This document shows, in pieces, positions 1-4,609 of a stretch of DNA of 5,594 nucleotides. Under the pieces are notes generated by a model. That model was not told the origin of the DNA and searched no databases. It saw only the letters and a program-made list of their open reading frames with translations. The stretch covers positions 1-5,594 of the forward strand of contig JAPLCL010000315.1 of NCBI GenBank assembly GCA_026392265.1, written 5' to 3'. The position numbers and the translations under genes are program-made. Position 1 is the first letter of the stretch; the number at the start of each line of letters is the position of its first letter. The stretch comes from Actinomycetota bacterium. GTDB taxonomy: Bacteria > Actinomycetota > Thermoleophilia > UBA2241.

Positions 1-657
1 ATCGCCTCGAGCGGGCTGCGCCCCGAGCGCACGAGCAGCTCCAGGAGCTTGTCCAGAGCGCCCGAGTCGCTGCTGTCGGCGTGCACGGGGGGGAGCAGGT
101 CGTTGATGCGCTCCCCCCACAGAGGGTGAGCCAGCTCCGGCTCGCGGGCGGCCATCCACTCGAGGTTGCCCTGCAGGGTGTTGATCTCTCCGTTGTGGGC
201 CAGCAGGCGCATGGGCTGCGCCAGGCTCCACTTGGGGGCGGTGTTGGTGCTGAAGCGCCGGTGGAAGACCACGAACGGCGAAACGAAGTCGCGGTCGCGC
301 AGATCCGCGTAGAACGCGGGCAGCACGGCCGACCTCACGGCAAAGTCGCCGGCGCCCGTTGTCGGCGGGCAGAAAGACCATGCCGACCGCCGCACCCAGC
401 GCGGACGGGTCCGGCGCGGCGCCAGCTCCTTCGGGGCAGTGCTCGACCAGCCACGGCCGCAGCACGTCCCAGGGGATCGCCGTCAGCAGGCCGGCACCGT
501 CACTGGCCAGGCCGCCGGCTTCGAGCCCACCGCGGTGTTCGAGGCGCGCCAGGGAGGTCAGCGCCAGCTCGACGACGTCGCGGCGTGGCGCTCCGTCGAC
601 CGCCGCCACGAAACCCACGCCGCAGGCGGCGTGCGCGCCGTTCAACGGCGACGTCAT
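1..657 (-). pseudogene. gltB: Glutamate synthase (GOGAT) large subunit, N-terminal part, disrupted and cut by the window edge
   Basis: Glutamate synthase converts glutamine plus 2-oxoglutarate into two glutamates in the cytoplasm; this is its N-terminal class II glutamine amidotransferase domain. Reading from the ATG at 657-655, a short propeptide (MTSPLNGAHAA) precedes Cys12 in CGVGFVA, the expected catalytic nucleophile once the propeptide is removed. LEHRGG and VGMVFLPAD follow. Near position 360 the homology moves to another frame, which reads VRSAVLPAFYADLRD, then RRFSTNT, LAHNGEINTLQGNLEWM and LLVRSGRSPLEA, and runs off the left edge. From the nucleophile to the Asn of HNGEI is about 144 residues, against 231 in Azospirillum GltS, so about 85-90 residues are missing as well as the frame being broken. 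Neither frame alone gives a functional domain. The identity is secure. Whether the break is real decay or an assembly fault cannot be told from one sequence. A TGA at 693-691 limits the start, and the ribosome site before 657 is weak. Confidence 0.85.
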
Positions 658-699
658 CGGCGTTCCGCTTGGTAGACTACGGTGCAGCTGTCAAGGCGT

Positions 700-716
700 T
701 TGGACATGATGTACAA
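700..716. promoter_or_regulatory. Candidate operator: 17-bp imperfect palindrome
   Basis: TTGGACATGATGTACAA pairs at 7 of 8 arm positions around the central G at 708; only G703/A713 fails. It lies 2 bases upstream of the proposed -35 of the glnA-side promoter and about 43 bases upstream of the gltB start, where a regulator of both genes would bind. It does not match the Streptomyces GlnR or Bacillus TnrA consensus as I know them, so the binding protein is unknown. By simple counting a palindrome this good is expected by chance somewhat less than once in ten such regions, so it is suggestive only. Confidence 0.4.
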
Positions 717-718
717 GC

Positions 719-747
719 TTGCGTTCACAGTTGGGACAGAGTAGCCT
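719..747 (+). promoter_or_regulatory. Candidate promoter for the glnA transcript
   Basis: TTGCGT (719-724) and TAGCCT (742-747) are separated by exactly 17 bases. Each hexamer matches 3 of 6 consensus bases, but they keep the most conserved TTG and the TA...T pattern usual in high-GC bacteria. The transcript would start near 755 and carry a leader of over 200 bases before glnA, including the hairpin and both short frames. No better pair was seen closer to glnA, but this remains a guess from motif and spacing. Confidence 0.35.
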
Positions 748-768
748 AACGAACGCCCGGAGTACAGA

Positions 769-784
769 CGAAAGGAGGCTTTCG
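769..784 (+). promoter_or_regulatory. Hairpin sequestering a perfect Shine-Dalgarno sequence
   Basis: CGAAAG (769-774) pairs perfectly with CTTTCG (779-784) around the loop GAGG. The stem and loop together contain AAGGAGG (772-778), a full anti-16S match. The next in-frame-capable ATG is at 795, 16 bases downstream, longer than the usual 5-10. The structure could limit ribosome access to the 11-codon frame after it, or could be chance. No T-run follows, so it is not a terminator. Confidence 0.35.
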
Positions 785-794
785 CGCTCGACGG

Positions 795-830
795 ATGCGT
801 TTCTCAGCCATCAAGTACACCCACCTCTGA
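795..830 (+). CDS. Possible 11-residue leader peptide
   Basis: ATG at 795 opens a frame of eleven codons, MRFSAIKYTHL, ending at TGA 828-830. It is preceded by the hairpin-borne AAGGAGG, though with a long 16-base gap. Its stop codon overlaps the GAGGAG that serves the next start at 845, the geometry of a translationally coupled upstream frame. It has no run of a regulatory amino acid such as glutamine, so classical attenuation is not indicated. A frame this short is easily accidental; the ribosome-site context is the only support. Confidence 0.22.
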   Translation: MRFSAIKYTHL

Positions 831-844
831 GGAGAGGGATCGGC

Positions 845-958
845 ATGATCAGCACAGGCGACACCGCCTTCGTCCTCACGCAGCACACAACGCATCTCCA
901 CCCCTCGTCGCCGCCCACCTCACCCTCGCGTTCGCCGAGGCTCACGCCCACGGCCTGA
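845..958 (+). pseudogene. Possible 5' remnant of an ammonium transporter (amt) gene
   Basis: A good ribosome site (AGGAG at 830-834, with AGAGGG at 833-838) precedes ATG 845. The first eleven residues, MISTGDTAFVL, are what I expect at the start of Amt/AmtB ammonium channels, which usually continue ISAALVxxMTPGLAFFYGG. Here, after codon 11, the frame turns into a His/Ser/Pro/Thr-rich stretch with no membrane character and stops at 956-958, about 37 codons in all. Another frame over 898-968 reads LVAAHLTLAFAEAHAHGLK, which looks more protein-like, so the junction near 878 may join two unrelated coding fragments. amt and glnB commonly sit beside glnA, which fits loss of amt. The call rests on one short motif; the frame could instead be accidental. 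Confidence 0.4.
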
Positions 959-963
959 AAGGA
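958..963 (+). promoter_or_regulatory. Ribosome binding site of glnA
   Basis: AAAGGA ends 5 bases before the ATG at 969. It fixes the start used for glnA and begins at the last base of the stop codon of the preceding short frame (956-958), so the two frames could be translationally coupled. Confidence 0.7.
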
Positions 964-968
964 CGACG

Positions 969-2297
969 ATGAGCACAGAACACCAAGACGCCGCGATCAA
1001 GCTCGTCAAGGATGAGAACGTGAAGCACATCCAGCTGTGGTTCACGGACATCCTCGGCAACCTCAAGATGGTCGAGATCCCCGACCGCCAGATGCACAAC
1101 GTGATCGAGAGCGGCGCCGCCTTCGACGGCTCCTCCATCAGCGGCTACGCCGAGATCGAGGAGTCGGACATCGTGGCGATGCCCGACTGGAGCACCTTCA
1201 CGGTGCTGCCCTGGGCGCAGGGCAGCGAGCGCACCGCGTTCGCGTTCTGCGACGTCCTCGACCGCAACTTCAAGCCCTTTGAGGGCGATCCGCGCTGGGT
1301 GCTGCGCCGCCAGGTCGAGCGCGCCCGGAAGATGGGCCTCGACTTTTTCGTGGGTCCGGAGCTCGAGTACTTCTACTTCAAGAGCGCTAAGGAACGCGAG
1401 CTCATCGACCACGGCGGTTACTTCGACGTGCTGCCCGCCGACCTCGGCAACGACCTGCGCAAGCAGACCATGCGCGCCCTCGACAGGGTCGGCATCCCCA
1501 TGGAGGCCTCGCATCACGAGGTGGCGCCGTCGCAGCACGAGATCGACCCGCACTACGACGAGGCTCTTCTGATGGCCGACCGCGTGATGATCACGCGCCT
1601 CATCGTCAAGGAGGTCGCGGCTCACAACGGCGTGCACGCGACCTTCATGCCCAAGCCGCTCCACGGCGAGAACGGCAGCGGCATGCACGTGCACCAGTCG
1701 CTGTTCCGCGGCAAGGACAACGCTTTCTTCAGCGCCACCGACCCCGACCACCTCAGCGACATCGCCAAGGGGTTCATCGCCGGGCAGCTCAGGCACATGC
1801 GCGAGTTCACCGCGGTGCTCAACCAATACGTGAACAGCTACAAGCGGTTGGTGCCCGGCTACGAGGCGCCGGTATACATCAGCTGGGCGCACCGCAACCG
1901 CACGGCGCTCATCCGAGTGCCGCTGTACGTGCAGGGTAAGGAGAGCACGGTGCGCGCCGAGCTGCGCAACCCCGACCCTGCGGCCAACCCGTACCTGGCC
2001 TTCGCCGTCATGCTGGCCGCCGGCCTCGAGGGCATCGAGCAGGGCTACGAGCTGCCGCCGGGCGTGGAGCCCAACATCTACAAGATGAACGCCGAGCAGC
2101 GTGACGCCATAGGCCTCGGCGCGCTGCCCAACAACCTCTACGAGGCGATCACCGCCACGCAGGAGAGCGAGCTCGTGCGCCGTACCCTCGGCGAGCACGT
2201 CTTCGAGCGCTTCGTGACCAACAAGCTCAACGAGTGGTACGAGTACCGCGAGCAGGTCACCGATTGGGAGGTCCGCAAGTACTTCTCGGTGCTCTGA
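969..2297 (+). CDS. glnA: Glutamine synthetase, type I (alpha-like)
   Basis: This cytoplasmic enzyme joins ammonia to glutamate using ATP and acts as a dodecamer in the family. The 442 residues match the short GSI-alpha form (Bacillus enzyme 444) and lack the roughly 25-residue insertion of the GSI-beta type. The beta-grasp N-domain covers about 15-100, with the DGSSISG latch at 53-59. Catalytic-domain marks are ELE at 131-133, HHEVAP with E184, QHEID with E191, KPLHGENGSGMH at 229-240 (ATP and glutamate site), SYKRLVPGYEAP at 290-301 with flap Glu299, NRTALIR at 310-316, and ELRNPDPAANPYLA at 331-344. Residue 62 is Glu where the Bacillus enzyme has Arg62, a residue tied to feedback inhibition by glutamine. 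The start is set by AAAGGA five bases upstream, and the end by TGA before a strong hairpin. Neighbouring gltB supplies the other half of the GS-GOGAT cycle. The gene is intact. Confidence 0.97.
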   Translation: MSTEHQDAAIKLVKDENVKHIQLWFTDILGNLKMVEIPDRQMHNVIESGAAFDGSSISGYAEIEESDIVAMPDWSTFTVLPWAQGSERTAFAFCDVLDRNFKPFEGDPRWVLRRQVERARKMGLDFFVGPELEYFYFKSAKERELIDHGGYFDVLPADLGNDLRKQTMRALDRVGIPMEASHHEVAPSQHEIDPHYDEALLMADRVMITRLIVKEVAAHNGVHATFMPKPLHGENGSGMHVHQSLFRGKDNAFFSATDPDHLSDIAKGFIAGQLRHMREFTAVLNQYVNSYKRLVPGYEAPVYISWAHRNRTALIRVPLYVQGKESTVRAELRNPDPAANPYLAFAVMLAAGLEGIEQGYELPPGVEPNIYKMNAEQRDAIGLGALPNNLYEAITATQESELVRRTLGEHVFERFVTNKLNEWYEYREQVTDWEVRKYFSVL

Positions 2298-2302
2298 GAA
2301 TG

Positions 2303-2341
2303 TGACGGCCGCCCGGCGGCGGGCCGTCAGGCCCGCCGCCG
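2303..2341 (+). terminator. Overlapping alternative hairpins after glnA
   Basis: A 12-bp perfect stem (2314-2325 with 2330-2341, loop GTCA) is one of the strongest structures in the window. A second 8-bp stem (TGACGGCC 2303-2310 with GGCCGTCA 2322-2329) uses much of its left arm and its loop, so the two cannot form together. No T-run follows, which is common in high-GC actinobacteria. The site lies between the convergent glnA and toxin genes and could stop transcripts from both sides. Confidence 0.65.
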
Positions 2342-2390
2342 CTTGACTTCGGGCCATGCCGGCCGCCTGTGGCTGAAGGCCGACCGCTTC

Positions 2391-2699
2391 CTATCCGTCG
2401 ATGATCTCGGCTGGCGCATCCGGGATTTGCGCCCCGTGCCATGCCGCGACCGCCCACACCGTCCCGCCTTTCACGCGGTAGAAGAAGCGGTACGAGTCGA
2501 CAATCACTTCTCGGAACTGGAGATCCGGGAACTCGGGGACCACGCGGCCCGAGTCGGGGAAGTCCCCGAGCCGGGAAAGCACGGCAGTCACTCTGTGCCG
2601 GAATGCTCGGGCGGCAGGCGGTCTGTCCGCGCGGATGTAGGCGAGGGCCGCCAGGAACTGGGCCCGGGCGGGCGGCGTGAAGCGGACCTTCAGCGTCAC
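2391..2699 (-). CDS. RelE/ParE-family toxin of a type II toxin-antitoxin pair
   Basis: This 102-residue basic protein has the RelE/ParE fold pattern: two N-terminal helices (about 8-45, with FTPPARAQFLAALAYI and RPPAARAFRHRV), a GDFPDSGRVVPEF turn at about 45-57, then strands REVIVDSYRFFYRV (about 63-76) and VWAVAAWHGAQ (about 81-91). RelE members cut ribosome-bound mRNA and ParE members poison gyrase; the sequence alone does not decide which. The ending with WHGAQ and the Arg/Tyr-rich strand are typical of chromosomal ParE/RelE-like toxins. The start is GTG at 2699-2697, overlapping the antitoxin stop in the 4-base GTGA, so translation is coupled and the antitoxin is made first. The stop TAG (2393-2391) faces glnA convergently. 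Length is normal and no defect is seen. Confidence 0.85.
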   Translation of the reverse strand: MTLKVRFTPPARAQFLAALAYIRADRPPAARAFRHRVTAVLSRLGDFPDSGRVVPEFPDLQFREVIVDSYRFFYRVKGGTVWAVAAWHGAQIPDAPAEIIDG

Positions 2700-2971
2700 G
2701 ACTCGTCGAGAAGTGCGTCGGCCTCCGCCATCACAGTCTCGAGGTCGTAGCCAACGCCGGCCTCGATGTCGGCCTCTCCGCGCGCGAGCAGGCGCAAGAT
2801 CTCGAAGTCGTGCTGGGCACGCTCGTACGCGCCCGCGCTGACCAGGACGGCAGAGGTGCGCCCGTACTGCGTGATGAACACTGGTTCACCGTCAGCAGCT
2901 GCCCGTTTCAGAATGGCCGAAGCATCCTGACGCAGTTCGCTGATTGGGACGATGTTGGGGATTGCACCCAT
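2696..2971 (-). CDS. Phd/YefM-family antitoxin
   Basis: This 91-residue protein carries the Phd/YefM pattern in its N-terminal half: IVPISELRQDASAILKR (7-23), then EPVFITQYGRTSAVLVSAGAYE (29-50), the dimerising DNA-binding part that normally represses its own operon. The acidic C-terminal half (about 51-91, FEILRLLARGEADIEAG and VMAEADALLDES) is the usual flexible segment that wraps and blocks the toxin. It is followed directly by the RelE/ParE toxin with a GTGA overlap, which makes the pairing firm. A perfect AAGGAGGT (2986-2979, minus strand) lies 7 bases before ATG 2971, stronger than the toxin's own signal and in keeping with antitoxin excess. Candidate operators lie immediately upstream. 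Confidence 0.88.
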   Translation of the reverse strand: MGAIPNIVPISELRQDASAILKRAAADGEPVFITQYGRTSAVLVSAGAYERAQHDFEILRLLARGEADIEAGVGYDLETVMAEADALLDES

Positions 2972-2973
2972 CA

Positions 2974-3006
2974 GAGGTACCTCCTTCGCTAGCGTTTAGT
3001 GTACCA
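2974..3006 (-). promoter_or_regulatory. Toxin-antitoxin promoter and palindromic operator candidates
   Basis: Reading the minus strand, TGG then TACACT (3006-2998) forms an extended -10 element, with no recognisable -35 at 16-18 bases. Just downstream is the perfect 8-bp palindrome CGCTAGCG (2994-2987), near the expected transcript start. A perfect 10-bp palindrome GAGGTACCTC (2983-2974) overlaps the ribosome site. The GTAC core of the latter recurs at 3001-3004, 24 bases away, close to the TGTACA-type core known for YefM sites. Antitoxin binding here would explain autoregulation; this is inference. Confidence 0.45.
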
Positions 3007-3071
3007 CCGATGCACCCATGCGAGCGTGGCAGGCTCGTGCGGACGTGCGTTTCGCTTTGAAGCGCTCCGGG

Positions 3072-3305
3072 TCATCTCATGGCCGGCAATGCCGACGCCT
3101 CCTGCGGATCGGCGTACACGGCTGCACTAAGCTCGGTGGGGCTGAAGACCGGGATCGCCGAACGCGCGAAATTGTCCACCCGTGGTATGAGGCGCTCGCG
3201 GCGCTCGTCTGATATGGGCACCTCCAGTGCAACGACGACCCCCGCACTATGCGGCGACCGCTTCCACCCGCCAGTGTGAGCGAGGCTTGCGCCAGTGGGC
3301 GACAA
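3072..3305 (-). CDS. Uncertain small hypothetical frame, possibly a remnant
   Basis: A 77-codon minus-strand frame opens with TTG at 3305 and has no ribosome site before it. Its first 25 residues look random, but the stretch from about residue 26 (VALEVPISDERRERLIPRV, then FARSAIPVFSPTELSAAVYADP) has ordinary protein composition and high GC at third positions. It ends 100 bases upstream of the antitoxin on the same strand. I do not recognise it. It may be the C-terminal end of a gene whose start has been lost, a third small gene of the toxin-antitoxin unit, or chance. Confidence 0.22.
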   Translation of the reverse strand: MSPTGASLAHTGGWKRSPHSAGVVVALEVPISDERRERLIPRVDNFARSAIPVFSPTELSAAVYADPQEASALPAMR

Positions 3306-3371
3306 GAGGGCCGCAGAGCTGCTCAGAGCGCGAGAGAAGGGAGAGCGGTAGCCCTCGCAGCGCTCCTCGCC

Positions 3372-3401
3372 CTTACAGTGCCGCTCCCATGGGTCTACAC
3401 T
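3372..3401 (+). promoter_or_regulatory. Candidate promoter of the secreted-protein gene
   Basis: CTTACA (3372-3377) and TACACT (3396-3401) match 4 of 6 consensus bases each and are 18 bases apart. The spacer holds the 8-bp palindrome CCCATGGG (3386-3393). Transcription would begin near 3408, leaving a leader of about 23 bases with the ribosome site GAGGGAG (3418-3424) six bases before ATG 3431. The position supports that start over in-frame codons further upstream. Confidence 0.45.
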
Positions 3402-3430
3402 GGCCGCAGGGGCAACTGAGGGAGAACGTC

Positions 3431-4450
3431 ATGCGTTTCCGCGGAGCAGTCGTCGTATTGTGTCTTGTCTTCGCGTTTCTGCTGGCGGTCGCTTCCCTGG
3501 CGGTCGCCGCGCCGAGGAGCGGCGGCGAGTCGCCGGCGAACGTCACCGCGCAGGCACCCGACCTGGCAGGCGTCTTCGTCGCGCCGGCCCTGCTCGCCGT
3601 CGTCCAGGCGCACCAAACGACCTGCGTCTACATCACCGATACCGGCGTCAAGTACCATCGCAAGGGCTGTCGGTCGCTGGCGAAAAGCCACTACAAGAAG
3701 ACGCTTTCCTGGGTGAAGTCGCGCGGCTACAAACCCTGCAAAGTCTGTAACCCGCTGCACACCGACCAGGTCCCGGCCGAGGTTCGGATGCACAGTAGGT
3801 TCGAGAACGCCGCGCAGAAGCACACTGACGCTCCCGACGAGAACGAATCTTGGGTGACCTTCGACGGAGTGACGCCCGTGTCGGACCCAACGTCTTTCAC
3901 CGTCCGAGCTGCCACCAAGGCACACCGTGACTACGCGAAGCGCGTCAGCACGTTCAACCGTCGCGGCTTCAACGCCACGGTGCGCGCTATCACGATCCGC
4001 AGCCTGAACCGCGCCGCCAACGGCCTCGCGGACCTCATCGTCGCTCTCGGCCGCGCTGCGCCGCCGCCCAGCCCCAGTCCCTCACCGAGCATTAGTCCGT
4101 CACCGAGTCCCACGGTGACGCCCACTCCAAGTCCTTCGCCCACGCCGACGCGCGTTCTCTCGGTGAGTGGCTCGGTATCCGACTCCTCGCCGGCGCAGTA
4201 CTCGAACGTCACCGCCTACTGCAAGGCTGTCGACCAGCGCGGCATGGCGATCAGCGGCGTCAGGGTGAGCTTAACCTGGCACTACAAGACGACGAGTCCA
4301 GCGGAGACGTGGACTTCCGGTTCGAGCGGCGTTGCCGCCTGCACGCGGAACATCAGCGGCGCGACCAAGGGCGACACGGTGTACATCAGCATGTCCGCAA
4401 GCTGGGAGGGGCAGTACGCCTCAGCGAGCGCGAGCTTCACGCCGCGATGA
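3431..4450 (+). CDS. Secreted modular protein with Ada-like His/Cys motif, Ser/Pro/Thr linker and beta-rich C-terminal domain
   Basis: The 339-residue product starts MRFRGAVVVLCL with a hydrophobic core to about residue 26 and likely signal peptidase cleavage after AVAA (24-27). Residues 65-108 carry the pattern YHRKGCRSL ... GYKPCKVCNP. H76, C80, C103 and C106 are spaced H-x3-C-x22-C-x2-C, much like the C-x3-C-x26-C-x2-C zinc site of the Ada N-terminal domain, so this is probably a small metal-binding or disulfide module. Residues 109-210 are polar and partly helical, with no domain I recognise. Residues 211-240 are an almost pure Pro/Ser/Thr linker. Residues 242-339 look like an immunoglobulin-like beta sandwich, with C264 and C304 placed to form a disulfide. 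No LPxTG or C-terminal membrane segment is present, so it should be released or held non-covalently at the wall. The ribosome site GAGGGAG six bases upstream and the signal peptide fix this start; the frame itself is open further upstream. Function unknown. Confidence 0.85.
   Translation: MRFRGAVVVLCLVFAFLLAVASLAVAAPRSGGESPANVTAQAPDLAGVFVAPALLAVVQAHQTTCVYITDTGVKYHRKGCRSLAKSHYKKTLSWVKSRGYKPCKVCNPLHTDQVPAEVRMHSRFENAAQKHTDAPDENESWVTFDGVTPVSDPTSFTVRAATKAHRDYAKRVSTFNRRGFNATVRAITIRSLNRAANGLADLIVALGRAAPPPSPSPSPSISPSPSPTVTPTPSPSPTPTRVLSVSGSVSDSSPAQYSNVTAYCKAVDQRGMAISGVRVSLTWHYKTTSPAETWTSGSSGVAACTRNISGATKGDTVYISMSASWEGQYASASASFTPR
4068..4150 (+). repeat. Low-complexity Ser-Pro/Thr-Pro coding repeat
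   Basis: Degenerate six-base units of the type CCNAGY and CCSACN encode alternating Pro with Ser or Thr, residues 213-240 of the secreted protein. The units differ at wobble positions, so this is a protein-level linker repeat rather than a perfect DNA repeat. It could still vary in length between strains by slippage. Confidence 0.7.
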
Positions 4451-4609
4451 TGGAGTCGAGCGAGGCGAGGTGCAGGATGGGCCAATCGGTAGGGAAGAGG
4501 GCGCGGAGAGCCGCCGCGAAACACTCGTGAGGAGTCACCGAGTCACCAAGCCCTCGCGGGTCACGGTGCATGGCTCTGAGTCGCACAGCGTGAGAACGCC
4601 GCTCGCCTG
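4451..4609. other. Gap between secreted protein and channel, with a coding-like minus-strand frame
   Basis: No clear terminator follows the secreted-protein gene; the best stem is 5 bp (4502-4506 with 4514-4518) without a T-run. A tandem pair of GAGTCACC occurs at 4532-4547. On the minus strand a frame from ATG 4571 to the TGA at 4439-4437 encodes 44 residues that include HECFAAALRALFPTDWPI and look protein-like with high third-position GC. It overlaps the end of the secreted-protein gene by 14 bases. It has no good ribosome site, so I do not call it a gene. Confidence 0.3.

Larger units (their letters stand above)
658..968. promoter_or_regulatory. Control region between divergent gltB and glnA
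   Basis: This gap of about 310 bases has no full-length gene. It holds, left to right: a perfect TTGACA on the minus strand (694-689) with no good -10 partner before gltB; a 17-bp palindrome (700-716); a plus-strand promoter (719-747); a hairpin hiding AAGGAGG (769-784); an 11-codon reading frame (795-830); a short frame that begins like an ammonium transporter (845-958); and the glnA ribosome site (958-963). The arrangement is that of a nitrogen-regulated divergent promoter region from which most of an amt gene has been lost. That last statement is inference. Confidence 0.6.
2972..3430. other. Long intergenic stretch between the antitoxin and the secreted protein
   Basis: About 460 bases lie between the divergent antitoxin and secreted-protein genes. 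They contain the antitoxin control site at the left end, the doubtful minus-strand frame at 3072-3305, and the promoter of the secreted protein at 3372-3401. Both strands of 3306-3371 show nothing I can interpret, and plus-strand frames across the stretch lack credible starts. Confidence 0.5.

Noticed and set aside
689..694. Perfect TTGACA on the minus strand before gltB
   Set aside because: At 16-18 base spacing the partner hexamers are CCAAGC, CAAGCG and AAGCGG, none like a -10, and the transcript would begin almost at the start codon.
81..749. 222-codon open frame on the plus strand
   Set aside because: It lies opposite the gltB fragments, whose translation gives clear glutamate synthase motifs, and its own product is arginine-rich and random-looking.
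719..844. Upstream extension of the 845-958 frame
   Set aside because: The added residues resemble no protein, overlap the proposed promoter and hairpin, and lack a ribosome site; the good site is just before ATG 845.
942..2357. 471-codon open frame on the minus strand
   Set aside because: It is the mirror of glnA: high GC at third positions keeps stops out of the opposite strand. glnA has every family motif, and this frame has only repetitive Val/Ala/Leu/His-rich sequence.
2343..2750. 135-codon plus-strand frame over the toxin
   Set aside because: It is antisense to the toxin-antitoxin genes, which have clear family motifs and an overlapping start/stop.
3386..3393. CCCATGGG palindrome as an operator
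   Set aside because: An 8-bp palindrome is expected by chance in a sequence of this length; only its position in the promoter spacer is notable.
3227..3430. N-terminal extension of the secreted protein to 3227
   Set aside because: The extension would bury the signal peptide and has an arginine-rich, random-looking sequence; ATG 3431 has its own ribosome site and promoter.
4532..4547. Tandem GAGTCACC as a repeat array
   Set aside because: Only two 8-base copies are present, with no spacer pattern or further units, so there is no CRISPR or integron-like structure.
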